Below, one piece after another: positions 44,554 through 53,292 of a stretch of DNA of 64,000 nt; the first letter of the stretch is position 1, and the number at the start of each line of letters is the position of its first letter. Source of the stretch: Rhodospirillum sp. GTDB taxonomy: Bacteria; Pseudomonadota; Alphaproteobacteria; Dongiales; Dongiaceae. The DNA lies in NCBI GenBank assembly GCA_013822765.1, contig PNKY01000017.1, forward strand, positions 1 to 64,000, given 5' to 3'. Below the pieces are notes generated by a model, which was given only the letters and a program-made list of their open reading frames with translations, did no database searches and was not told where the DNA came from. Position numbers and translations under genes: made by a program.

Positions 44554-45207
44554 ATGACCATCACCATTACCGCCTTTGAGCGGTCGCCCGATGGCGGCAA
44601 GGGACTGGCGCGTGATACGCGCGTTCGCTGGGCGCTGGAGGAAGTGGGCCAACCTTACGAGGTTCGTCTTGTTTCGTTCAGGGCGTTGAAGGAACCCGGA
44701 CATCTGGCGCTTCATCCTTTTGGGCAGATTCCGACCTACGAACAAGGCGATCTCGGCTTGTTCGAGACAGGGGCGATCGTGTTCCATATCGCGGAGCGCC
44801 ATGCGGGCCTGTTGCCAGACGATGCGAATGCCCGGGCGCGCGCGATCACCTGGATGTTCGCCGCGCTCAGCACGGTGGAGCCGCCGATCCTCGAACTCGG
44901 AACCGCCAAGCTCCTGGAGCGCGACAAGACCTGGTATGAGGAGCGCCTGCCTCTGGTCGAGGATCGCGTCCGTGACCGGCTGGGCCAGCTTTCCGGTCGC
45001 CTGGGCGATGCCGATTGGCTCGATGGTGCGTTCAGCGCGGGCGACCTGATGATGGTATCGGTGCTGCTCCGGCTGAAATCATCGGGCATTCTGGATGAAT
45101 ATCCGAACCTGGCCGCTTATGTCGCCCGCGGCGAAGCGCGTCCCGCCTACAAGCGGGCTTTCGACGCTCAATTGGCGGTCAACACGAGCAAACCACCGAC
45201 CGGCTGA
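44554..45207 (+). CDS. Glutathione S-transferase family protein
   Basis: 217 aa. N-terminal thioredoxin-like domain with RWALEEVGQPYEVRLVSF and the glutathione-binding PFGQIPTYEQGDLGLFETGAI, then an all-helical C-terminal domain ending with the FSAGDLMMVSVLLRL block. It conjugates or reduces small electrophiles with glutathione in the cytoplasm. A strong AAGGAGGAG lies eight bases before ATG 44554; upstream in-frame starts are not needed. No obvious partner gene. Confidence 0.9.
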   Translation: MTITITAFERSPDGGKGLARDTRVRWALEEVGQPYEVRLVSFRALKEPGHLALHPFGQIPTYEQGDLGLFETGAIVFHIAERHAGLLPDDANARARAITWMFAALSTVEPPILELGTAKLLERDKTWYEERLPLVEDRVRDRLGQLSGRLGDADWLDGAFSAGDLMMVSVLLRLKSSGILDEYPNLAAYVARGEARPAYKRAFDAQLAVNTSKPPTG

Positions 45208-45579
45208 TTGAGGTCCGGCTCGAAGTCGTCATCTGCGCTTTTTGTTCAGTTTATGGGTCCTGATCCTAGCTTGCCGATAGATCGCTGGTGGCGATTCCCG
45301 CGGCCGATAGCTCGGCGGGCGCATCACCCGGCATGGATGTGAATCGCTCCATCCCGATATCGCCATCGAGCGACTTGCCCGAATGGCCATCCCACCGCAA
45401 CGGCGACGAGGACGCTGATGTGACGCGAGATGAGAACAGGTCAAAGATGAACATGGAATGGACTCGCTCTTGGACACGCAGACGTATAACCCGGCACGCC
45501 ACGAGCGGTTCCATGGTGCAGATGTCGGCGGCCAGGCCAACCGCGAGGCAAGGCAAGCGGCCCGGAAGCGCAGGGGCGA
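45208..45579. other. Intergenic, no gene seen
   Basis: Open frames exist on both strands but none has a ribosome binding site, domain or plausible composition. The stretch separates the plus-strand GST gene from the 3' end of the minus-strand PP-loop gene. Confidence 0.5.
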
Positions 45580-46806
45580 CTAGGTGTTTCCGCCCACCCT
45601 TGACGGCGCGCGGCGCGATGCTTTCGCCGACCTGCCGGTCTTGCGTCGCAGGAAGCGGAGCAGTTTCGCACCGAGGCCCCGCCGTTCTTGCTTGCCTCCG
45701 GCTTTGTCAGGTCCTCGCTTCACCATCGCGTAGACGACGTCCGCGTTCGGCAGCTGCGCCAGTCTGCCGGTGCGCTTCGCGCAGCTGATGATGTCCAGGA
45801 GAAAGGCCGCCTGGTACCGCTTCGTCAGGTCGAAGTGGCGAAACCAGTTTGGTGGAATGGACCGCTCCGCAAAGATCTCCGGCACCGATCCCGTCGCCAC
45901 GAAGAACATCACCTTGGTCCGCATGCATTTCTGGCAGCGTCCGCAATTGCTGGGCCGCCAGCGGTAGTTGCTGCAGAACGAGACCGACTGTAGAGCTTCG
46001 CTCGAAGTCAGCAGCGTCGCCATCTTCTCGGTCCGGCTCAGATTGCCTTCGAGCGTCGTGAGCCGCGTATACCCATCGTCGAAGTAGATATTGGTTGCGC
46101 CGTTCGAGCCCCAGGGGTGCGCGATGAATTGCTGATCGAGGCGGTAGTCCGCCGCGATCAGGATCTCGCCATACTCCTCACTGAACAGGAACCCGGAGCC
46201 GGCGAGCACGAAGATGTGGCTGAAGTGGCCCCACTTGTTGACCCGGCGCGTGCGATAGGATGCGTGGGCGTCGGTGCTGAGGAAGATGTGACCGTCGCCG
46301 ACCAGCCGCGAGAACGGGGCGATCTTGTCCTTGAAGGCCTCGAATTTCTCCTTGTCCTCGAGCCGGTAGTCCATGCCGTGCAGCGTCAGCAGGCTTTGCG
46401 TCTGGCCAGCGCGGTGTCGGGTGAGGAGCGCGTGGGTGCTGTCGATTCCGCCCGAGTAGCAGCACAGGCTGCGCCTGCGATGGCCGTCCGCCGCGCGCCT
46501 GGGCGATACAGTGTCGAACGACACGTTCACCGCGGTGAAGTGGTGGGGCAGCCACGTTTCCCAGATTTCGGATATGCGCCTGGCGTTCCTGATCGTCTCC
46601 TCCGAGCCCTCGCCCTCGATTCGCAGGTCGCGGCCGGTCCGCATCGCAATGGGCAGGAAATACCAGGCCGCGAAGTCGTTCCGCACCTCGTTGATGCAAT
46701 CGACGCCATCGATCCACACCTGGATCACGTCCTCCGGGCTGACCAGCCGGATCGATTGCGGCGACCTTTGCACGCTGACGCGAATGGAATCTGTCGGAGC
46801 CGGCAT
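45580..46806 (-). CDS. QueC-like PP-loop protein with zinc motif
   Basis: 408 aa. The ATP-pyrophosphatase loop CYSGGIDSTHALL (SGGIDS at 118-123) and a four-cysteine zinc site at Cys278, Cys288, Cys291, Cys294 (SNCGRCQKCMRTK) resemble 7-cyano-7-deazaguanine synthase QueC, but the protein is almost twice as long and has an extra N-terminal domain (1-110). The C-terminal tail is highly basic. It probably adenylates a carboxylate and adds nitrogen; the substrate is unknown. It is encoded 9 bp after the DUF6065-SapC fusion and is surely its partner. Confidence 0.75.
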   Translation of the reverse strand: MPAPTDSIRVSVQRSPQSIRLVSPEDVIQVWIDGVDCINEVRNDFAAWYFLPIAMRTGRDLRIEGEGSEETIRNARRISEIWETWLPHHFTAVNVSFDTVSPRRAADGHRRRSLCCYSGGIDSTHALLTRHRAGQTQSLLTLHGMDYRLEDKEKFEAFKDKIAPFSRLVGDGHIFLSTDAHASYRTRRVNKWGHFSHIFVLAGSGFLFSEEYGEILIAADYRLDQQFIAHPWGSNGATNIYFDDGYTRLTTLEGNLSRTEKMATLLTSSEALQSVSFCSNYRWRPSNCGRCQKCMRTKVMFFVATGSVPEIFAERSIPPNWFRHFDLTKRYQAAFLLDIISCAKRTGRLAQLPNADVVYAMVKRGPDKAGGKQERRGLGAKLLRFLRRKTGRSAKASRRAPSRVGGNT

Positions 46807-46815
46807 TTCGCGGGC

Positions 46816-48333
46816 CTAGAGCGGCGCTGCGAGATGCGGTTGGACGAGCGTGGCGGACTTATCATCCTCGTAAGCCAGGAGCCGCTCCCAGTTGCCTGCC
46901 GACGCGACATGCGCCTCCAGGGCCGCAAGCCAGCCATTGGCGTGCCACTCCCCGCGCAAGTTCTCCGGAATGGCGCGCAGGCGCTCCGGGTCGACCACGC
47001 GGAGGTCGCGGATGACGCTGCGCACCGCCAGCCGCGGCGGCGCGACATTGCGCGCCGGCATCAGGAGATCTTCGAACGCGGGATGGCGGCACAGCGCCTC
47101 GGTCCTCTGGAATTCGGCGGCGACCTGGGCCGCGAATTGCAGGCGCTCCCGGCCGAGTGCGGTCATTTCACCGCTCTCGAACAGCTTGTCCGGCGCGGCC
47201 TGGTCGAGCAACTCCGTATTCTCTTCGACGGCGAGGGTCAGAACGTCGGGCTTGCCGGCATCGGCGACGACGAGGAAGGGAAAGCGCCGAACGATGGCGG
47301 GGATGTAGTGGCCGAACCGCCAGGCGCCCGCCGTGTTGACCTGGAGATTGAGGCCTGGCAGGCCGCCGACGACGCAAACCGGTCGCGGCGGATTGTGCCC
47401 CGCAAAAGCCAAGGGATAGTTGGCGGATGCGCTGGCGCATTCGACGGCGGCCAGCGAGATCAGCGGCGTGCTGGCCGCGAATGAGCAGTCGAGCGTGCGC
47501 AGCCCCAGCGGGCCATGCTTGGCCCGCGACAGCGGCACGACCTTGCGGTGGAACTCCGGCAGGGCGTCGACGCGTACCACGGGCGCGGCTACGGCCCGGG
47601 TCCGGTTGTCCGTGAACTCGGGAAGCCGGAGCTTCGCCTGATGATCCGAGATCCCCGACTTGTCTTGCATGGTCAGGCCGCGGTAGTAGCGCTTCTGCCA
47701 CCGCGTCTTGGATTCGGATGTGTCCTTGACCATCAGACGGTCGGTGAAATCCCGGCGCTCCAGGCTCCATTGCTCATACTCGGCCTTGAGCGCAGGCTCA
47801 CTCGCCAGGCTCCTGATCTCGGCCTTGGCGGTCTCCAGCACGCCGCGCTGCACCGGGAACACGAAGCAGAATGGCTCGCCTTCCTCGAAGCTGATCCAGT
47901 GGTCGGCCCGGGTGAAGCGCCAGTTCATCGTGAAGGAATAAGGCGACCAGTCGGTTTCGATCACGCCGCTCAAGGGATAGATGCCGTCCTTCGGCTGGTT
48001 CGGCGATCCGCCGATGAACAGGTTCCAGCCGGGCTCGGTGCGGAACAGCCCATGCACGTGAAAGGTCAGGACGCCGTGGCCGAAGATGCTGGTCGGCCGC
48101 GCATGCAGGCCGGCGGAGCAGCGGATGTCGATGGCCTGCGATCCGCTGCCGCCGTCCCAGCGCGCGCTGAAGGCGCAAGGCGAGAGGAACTCCCAGCCAT
48201 GGGCATTCGCAATGTTGAGCGGGAGACAACGGTAGGCGAACGCGTCGCTGGTCTCGTCCATCCAGGACCGTGTCGCCGGCGCCGCGCGCAGCGGAGCGCC
48301 GCTTTCCCCGATCGCGTAGAAGGTCAGCTTCAC
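46816..48333 (-). CDS. DUF6065-SapC fusion protein
   Basis: 505 aa in one uninterrupted frame. Residues 1-235 match the DUF6065 pattern (AYRCLPLNIANAHGWEFLSP, then PPKDGI-like PNQPKDGIYPLSGVIETDW and SFTMNWRFTRADHWISFEEG). Residues about 260-490 match SapC (HRKVVPLSRAKHGPLGLRTL, GGLPGLNLQVNTAGAWRFGH, YIPAIVRRFPFLVVADAGKP). No signal peptide. Both families are uncharacterised in detail; SapC has been linked to S-layer or surface proteins. The GTG at 48331-48333 follows GGAGGGG; a TTG four codons upstream is less likely. Confidence 0.75.
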   Translation of the reverse strand: MKLTFYAIGESGAPLRAAPATRSWMDETSDAFAYRCLPLNIANAHGWEFLSPCAFSARWDGGSGSQAIDIRCSAGLHARPTSIFGHGVLTFHVHGLFRTEPGWNLFIGGSPNQPKDGIYPLSGVIETDWSPYSFTMNWRFTRADHWISFEEGEPFCFVFPVQRGVLETAKAEIRSLASEPALKAEYEQWSLERRDFTDRLMVKDTSESKTRWQKRYYRGLTMQDKSGISDHQAKLRLPEFTDNRTRAVAAPVVRVDALPEFHRKVVPLSRAKHGPLGLRTLDCSFAASTPLISLAAVECASASANYPLAFAGHNPPRPVCVVGGLPGLNLQVNTAGAWRFGHYIPAIVRRFPFLVVADAGKPDVLTLAVEENTELLDQAAPDKLFESGEMTALGRERLQFAAQVAAEFQRTEALCRHPAFEDLLMPARNVAPPRLAVRSVIRDLRVVDPERLRAIPENLRGEWHANGWLAALEAHVASAGNWERLLAYEDDKSATLVQPHLAAPL

Positions 48334-48544
48334 CGGCCCCTCCAATGCATCTGCGGCGCCGGCGCGATCCAGGCGACGAAGGCGGCGGCCAGGGCCGGCC
48401 TCATTGCGTTCCCCATGCCTTCAGCATCCGCCGCTCATAGTTGCCCCCGAACCGCCGCGCAGGGTGCCCTTGGCGGAAGCAACCGTCAATGTGTATCGCC
48501 CAGTATCAACGCGTGCACCTCGCACACCATTCGCCACTCGCTGG

Positions 48545-49654
48545 TCAGCGAAACCGAGATGGCGAAAGCGGCTCCGGCGCGATTCCATCGCGCGTCAAAT
48601 CGGCCGGCACATCGCGGCCGGCGACCAGCGCCGCCGCCAGCCTTGACAGCGCCGGCGACGTCTGGATGCCATAGCCGCCCTGCCCCGCCAGCCAGAAGAA
48701 CCCGTGCGCGTCGGGATCGAAGCCGACCACCGGCAAGCCGTCCGGCGCAAAGGTGCGCAAGCCGCCCCAGGTGCGCTCGAGCCGCTGCACCTGCATGTCC
48801 ACCAACTGCTCAAGGCCGGCCGCGGCCTCTGCCAGCCGGAGATCGTCGGCCCAAGCGTCGTGCGGCTCGACCGGTTCTTCATCGGCCGGCGAGAGCATCA
48901 GCTTGCCGCCCATCGGCTTGCAGTAGAAGCTGACGTCGACCGGAGATATCTCGGGCCAATCTCCGACTGCGGCGCCGACCGGTCCCGAGATGACCGCGGC
49001 GCTGCGCCGTTTCGGCTGCAATCCGACCGGCACGATGCCGCACGATGCAGCCACCCGGTCGCTCCACGCGCCCGCAGCCAGCACCACGGTCGGCGCTTCG
49101 CATCCCTCGCTGCCTGCATCAAGGCGCCAGGTTCCACCGACGCGCTTGCCGGCATGGACGGGTGCGTCGACCACCAGCTCGCCCTTCATGCGGCGGAGCG
49201 CTCGTAGCCGCCCGCCGTGCAAGGCATCGACATCGACGTCCTGTGCGTCGCCGTCCCATAAGATCGCAATGGTCCCGTCAAGCTTCAGCAGCGGCAGCTT
49301 CGCGCGCGCAAACGAAGCGTCGACTTCGGCGAAGCCATTGCGCTTCGCATCGGCCGCCAGCATTTCCTGCCCGTCATAGGCGAACATCAGGACGCCGCGC
49401 GGAGAAAGCAGCGGTACGTCCGTGAAGCCATCCGGAGGCGTCGCAAAAAAGGGAAAGCTGGCGCGGGTCAGCGCTCGTACGATCGCCACGCCTTCGCTTG
49501 GCTCGTACATCGCAGCGGAGCGGCCGGTGGTGTGATAGCCGGGCTGGCTTTCCATCTCCAGCAGCAGGACTCGTGCGCCGTCGGCGGCGATCTCGGCCGC
49601 CGCGGAAGCGCCCGCGATGCCGCCGCCGATCACGATCACGTCCGCCGTCTTCAT
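48545..49654 (-). CDS. FAD-dependent amino-acid oxidoreductase (DadA/glycine-oxidase-like)
   Basis: 369 aa. Dinucleotide-binding GGGIAGASAAAEIAADG at residues 10-26, LLLEMESQPGYHTTGRSAAM and, near the C-terminus, FAPDGLPVVGFDPDAHGFFW with GQGGYGIQTSPALSRL. It belongs to the FAD-dependent D-amino-acid/glycine oxidase family and should oxidise an amine or 2-hydroxy acid in the cytoplasm. A GGGGAG site precedes the ATG. It is upstream of the DUF6065-SapC gene on the same strand with a 211-bp gap, so a shared operon is possible but not certain. Confidence 0.9.
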   Translation of the reverse strand: MKTADVIVIGGGIAGASAAAEIAADGARVLLLEMESQPGYHTTGRSAAMYEPSEGVAIVRALTRASFPFFATPPDGFTDVPLLSPRGVLMFAYDGQEMLAADAKRNGFAEVDASFARAKLPLLKLDGTIAILWDGDAQDVDVDALHGGRLRALRRMKGELVVDAPVHAGKRVGGTWRLDAGSEGCEAPTVVLAAGAWSDRVAASCGIVPVGLQPKRRSAAVISGPVGAAVGDWPEISPVDVSFYCKPMGGKLMLSPADEEPVEPHDAWADDLRLAEAAAGLEQLVDMQVQRLERTWGGLRTFAPDGLPVVGFDPDAHGFFWLAGQGGYGIQTSPALSRLAAALVAGRDVPADLTRDGIAPEPLSPSRFR

Positions 49655-49786
49655 GTGTCGCTCCCCAAAAGCCCCTATGCCGCCTCCTGTATATCCGGCG
49701 CCGCCGCCTCAACTCAACAATTCGGGATGGTACGTGCGGCACGCCGTCACCTTGCCACGGCGCGCGCGGAACCATATCTCAGGAGG

Positions 49787-50236
49787 ATGCAGAGAGAGCC
49801 CCTCCCGCAATACGCCTCCGACGACCAGATCGAGACCCTGGTCGCGACCTTCTATGCGCGTATTAGGCGGGACGAGGTGCTCGGCCCCATTTTCCTGGCC
49901 GTCATCGGCGAGGATTGGACGGCGCATCTCAAGACCATGTGCGATTTCTGGTCGTCGGTGATGAATACCACCGGCCGCTACAAGGGCAAGCCGATCCCGG
50001 CGCACGTCAAGCTGCCCGGCATCGAGCCGCGGCATTTCGAGCATTGGCTGCAGCTGTTCTCGGAGACGGCGCACAGCCTGTTCGAAGCGGAGCTCGCAGC
50101 CCTGTTCCTGCAGCGCGCCGAGCGGATCGCGGAAAGCCTCAAGCTCGGCTTCGCGTTCCACGCCGAGCGCCCGGAGATCTGGGGCGGCTTGCCGCGCGTC
50201 AGCAGGCCGGCCGGCCCGACGACAGAAACCGGCTGA
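49787..50236 (+). CDS. Group III truncated haemoglobin
   Basis: 149 aa. The order IETLVATFYARIRRDEVLGP, HLKTMCDFWSSVMNTTGRYK and a proximal His region PRHFEHWLQLFSETA (His83) fits group III truncated haemoglobins, which bind oxygen or NO and often help resist nitrosative stress. A small acidic-basic tail follows. The AGGAGG at 49781-49786 is directly against the ATG, tighter than usual, so the true start could differ slightly. Its last 38 bp overlap the convergent 50199-50537 gene. Confidence 0.88.
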   Translation: MQREPLPQYASDDQIETLVATFYARIRRDEVLGPIFLAVIGEDWTAHLKTMCDFWSSVMNTTGRYKGKPIPAHVKLPGIEPRHFEHWLQLFSETAHSLFEAELAALFLQRAERIAESLKLGFAFHAERPEIWGGLPRVSRPAGPTTETG

Positions 50237-50537
50237 TCGCATCGCCGACCGCGCGTCTGGGCGCGGGACGCCGCCCACGGCATTCCGGATACCGCTCGAC
50301 GAAGTGCCGGAGCACCAGTTTCAGGGTCAAGGCGCGCGTGCCGTCGCCGGACCGATCGGCCGCCAGCATGTCATCGAGGATGATGCGCTTGACGCGCAAC
50401 GCGCCGTCCGGCGCCTGGATCAGGTAGTTGCCGAGCTCGGCAGCGACGATCATCGGCAGATGCTCATGCTCGGCGATGGCCGCGATCTCTTCCTCGGTCA
50501 GCTCGCACAACGCGACGCAATCATCGAAGGTCAACAT
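50199..50537 (-). CDS. Conserved hypothetical protein (112 aa)
   Basis: 112 aa. MLTFDDCVALCELTEEEIAA and IAEHEHLPMIVAAELGNYLI are a pattern I recall from short conserved proteins in Rhizobiales and Rhodospirillales; function unknown. Helical and acidic N-terminus, basic C-terminus (RGRRPAPRRAVGDAIS). It ends 38 bp inside the convergent truncated haemoglobin gene, an unusually long overlap that might mean the C-terminal extension is recent. Confidence 0.72.
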   Translation of the reverse strand: MLTFDDCVALCELTEEEIAAIAEHEHLPMIVAAELGNYLIQAPDGALRVKRIILDDMLAADRSGDGTRALTLKLVLRHFVERYPECRGRRPAPRRAVGDAISRFLSSGRPAC

Positions 50538-50612
50538 AAGTCCCCTCCCAGCGTCGGCTCATTCTGAGCTCTTTGCCGGACATCATAGGACCAAGGGCGC
50601 GCCAGAGCTAAC

Positions 50613-51248
50613 CTATAATTTTCCTTGCCGCCGGTGGATGATGAAGGTCGCGGCCATCGCCAGGATGGAGCCGAAGCCGGCCAGGGCCATGTCCTTCTGC
50701 GCATCCCACACGTCGCCCTGGGTGCCGAGATAGGCCGTACCCAGCTCCCCGCCCACGATCTCCGCCGCCGCCCATTCGATGATCTCGTAGACTGCGGAGA
50801 ATGCCAGGGTGATGGTGATTGGGATGGTGTAGGTCATCCGGCCCTTCAGCATCTGGGCGCGGATATAGACCTCGCGCATCGGATAGGACAGCAGCAGGCC
50901 GTAGAAGAAATGTTCCAGCCGGTCGAAGTGATTGCGCGAGAAGCCGAACAACTCGGTGATCGTAACGCCGATCAACGCTTCGGCCCATTTGTCGTACGGC
51001 ACCTCGGAATAGGTGTAGTGCGACCCGACCTCGTGCACGCACAGAAAGACGAAAATCAGCGTCGCGGAGATCTTCGACAGCTCGAGCGACTTGCGCCACC
51101 ACAGGAAAGCGAGCGCAAAGGCGACGACCAGAAAATTCTCCAGCATCCAGTCGTGCCGGTAGAGCGGGTCGATCGCCAGCAACACCCAGATGACGGCGAA
51201 GACGGCAGCAAGCAGGTCGGTGTAGGCGCGGTTGGACAGTCGCGTCAT
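50613..51248 (-). CDS. DUF2238 (YjdF-like) membrane protein
   Basis: 211 aa with about six membrane helices. The family hallmark is CVHEVGSHYTYSEVPYD, followed by FGFSRNHFDRLEHFFYGLLL and EIIEWAAAEIVGGELGTAYLGTQGDVWDAQKDM. Inner-membrane protein of unknown function. ATG 51246-51248 gives the natural N-terminus; it is seven bases after the CocE-type hydrolase gene, last in the ABC transporter operon. Confidence 0.9.
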   Translation of the reverse strand: MTRLSNRAYTDLLAAVFAVIWVLLAIDPLYRHDWMLENFLVVAFALAFLWWRKSLELSKISATLIFVFLCVHEVGSHYTYSEVPYDKWAEALIGVTITELFGFSRNHFDRLEHFFYGLLLSYPMREVYIRAQMLKGRMTYTIPITITLAFSAVYEIIEWAAAEIVGGELGTAYLGTQGDVWDAQKDMALAGFGSILAMAATFIIHRRQGKL

Positions 51249-51255
51249 GCGCCGG

Positions 51256-53292
51256 CTAGAGGCAATTGCGCGGTTCCGTCTCGCGCCAGTTCCGGCTTGC
51301 CACCCGCTTGCCGTTCTCGAATGCATCCATCTTGCCGGTCAGGATCAGCTCGCGCTTGGTCGAGGTCATGACCGTTTCGGTCTCGATGCGGATGTCCCAG
51401 CCGTCGCGCTTCTGGTCATAGCTCTGCCGGATCCGGTAGTGCGCGCTGAGCGGATCCTCGGGATGGATGGTGAGCTCGCGGCGCATCGCGTGGTTGACCA
51501 CCGTGTCGATCTCGTCGAAGCGCAGGACGCCTTCGCCGAAAACGCCCCCTTCGCCATCGGTGACGTAGGTCATGGCGCCGGTCATCAGGTCATGATGGAC
51601 CTCGCGCTTGAGGTAGCCGTCCGCCACCTTGCTGACGGGCGTGCGCGGCGCAGACTCTGGAGCGGCGAATGGATTGGTGCCGTCCAGGCTCTGCCCCGTC
51701 CGCACCGGCAGTGCGAGCCGCGTGCCGGCCGCGTGGACGGTCAGCGTCACGCGCTCCGGCGTCGGCCAGATCAGTGGCCAATAAGCAGTGGAGAGCGCCA
51801 GGCGCAAGCGATGGCCAGCCGGGAAACGATGGCCGAGCGCGTTGAGCACGATGCGCGCGCGATAGCGCTTGCCGGGCTCGAGCTGCTGCGGCTGGTCGTG
51901 CCCAGCCAGGTGATTGAGATTGAACACCGCATAGCTGGTGCGCTGGGCGGCGCCATCGGGAAACACATCGCTCAGCCGCGCGCAGACTTGCGCCACCGGA
52001 CGGTCGACCGAGAACTCCAGCTCCAGCACCGGAGCGCCCAGCAGATCGAGCTCCTGTTGCAACGGCGCCGAATCGAACACCAGCGATCCACCGTCATCCA
52101 TGCGCTGGTCGGTCGGCATTTCGCCCGGGCACCCGGCGCCCATCCATTCGCCACAGCCGATGCCCACCGTCTGCGGCGAACAGATCGACAGGTCAACGGC
52201 GGCGGGTGGTTTCAGCGCCAGCACGCCGTCGCCGAGCGACCAGGATTGCATGGTCACGTTTTTGCTCGGCCAGGCCTGGTCGCCGACCCAGCGCCCATCG
52301 CGGTAGGTCGCCGTGGTCATGGGCCGCGCGCTGTCCTCGAGCCAGGACCACAGCATGGGTCCGTCCATGACGCCGTTCTTGGCGCCTTTCAGCCAATGAT
52401 CCCACCACTTGACCGCTTCCTGCAGGAATCCGATCGCAGGTCCCGGCAAGCCGTCATGCGGATAGATATGAGCCCACGGCCCGATGATCGCGCGGCGCGG
52501 CACCGTCAGGTGCTCCAGCATGCGCGGGACCGCGTTGGTATAGGCATCGGCCCAGCCGCCGATCAGCATCACTGGGCACTGGATCGCGCCATAGTCCTCG
52601 CAGATCGAGCCGTGGCGCCAATAATCATCGCGCGCCTGGTGCTTCATCCAGAGCGCGGGCCAGAACGGCATCTCGTTGAGGCGCTTCAGCCAGTTGTCGC
52701 GCCATCCTTCGCCGAACAGCGCCGGGTCCGCCGGGCGCGCCTGATAGGCGAGCATGATATCGCCCCACCAGTGATTGTCGTTGAGCAGGCAGCCGCCCAT
52801 GTAGTGGATGTCGTCGGCATAGCGGTCGTCGGTCGAGCAGACCGAAAGCACCGCTTTCAGGGATTTCGGCTGCATCGCGGCGACCTGCAGGCAGTTGAAG
52901 CCGCCCCACGACTTGCCCATCATGCCGACCTTGCCGTCGCACCACGGCTGGCTCGTGATCCAGTCGATCACCTCCACCGCGTCGTCGAGCTCGAGCTGCA
53001 GGTACTCGTCCTGCAGCACGCCATCGGATTCGCCGGAGCCGCGCATGTCCACCCGGATCGCCGCATAGCCGTGCCCCGCGAAATAGCCGTGCATCGGCTC
53101 GTCGCGGCCGCGCGTGCCGTCGCGCTTGCGATAGGGGATGTATTCGAGGACCGCCGGAACCGGCTTGCTCTCCGCATCCGCCGGCAGCCACATGCGCGCC
53201 GCCAGACGGCAGCCGTCCTTCAGGGTGATCCAGAAATGCTCGATCTTCTTGACCTTGTGAGGCAGGTCGTCGAGCTTGCGATATACAGTCAT
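51256..53292 (-). CDS. CocE/NonD family acyl-peptide hydrolase
   Basis: 678 aa. N-terminal alpha/beta-hydrolase with nucleophile Ser128 in GKSWGGFNCL, the conserved YIPYRKRDGTRGRDE and RVDMRGSGESDG, and a C-terminal jelly-roll domain with X-Pro dipeptidyl-peptidase features (ARIVLNALGHRFPAGHRLRL). Such enzymes cleave X-Pro peptides or esters in the cytoplasm. Its start overlaps the stop of the ABC ATPase gene (ATGA), tying it to the transporter. It could process the imported compound, which is inference. Confidence 0.9.
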   Translation of the reverse strand: MTVYRKLDDLPHKVKKIEHFWITLKDGCRLAARMWLPADAESKPVPAVLEYIPYRKRDGTRGRDEPMHGYFAGHGYAAIRVDMRGSGESDGVLQDEYLQLELDDAVEVIDWITSQPWCDGKVGMMGKSWGGFNCLQVAAMQPKSLKAVLSVCSTDDRYADDIHYMGGCLLNDNHWWGDIMLAYQARPADPALFGEGWRDNWLKRLNEMPFWPALWMKHQARDDYWRHGSICEDYGAIQCPVMLIGGWADAYTNAVPRMLEHLTVPRRAIIGPWAHIYPHDGLPGPAIGFLQEAVKWWDHWLKGAKNGVMDGPMLWSWLEDSARPMTTATYRDGRWVGDQAWPSKNVTMQSWSLGDGVLALKPPAAVDLSICSPQTVGIGCGEWMGAGCPGEMPTDQRMDDGGSLVFDSAPLQQELDLLGAPVLELEFSVDRPVAQVCARLSDVFPDGAAQRTSYAVFNLNHLAGHDQPQQLEPGKRYRARIVLNALGHRFPAGHRLRLALSTAYWPLIWPTPERVTLTVHAAGTRLALPVRTGQSLDGTNPFAAPESAPRTPVSKVADGYLKREVHHDLMTGAMTYVTDGEGGVFGEGVLRFDEIDTVVNHAMRRELTIHPEDPLSAHYRIRQSYDQKRDGWDIRIETETVMTSTKRELILTGKMDAFENGKRVASRNWRETEPRNCL

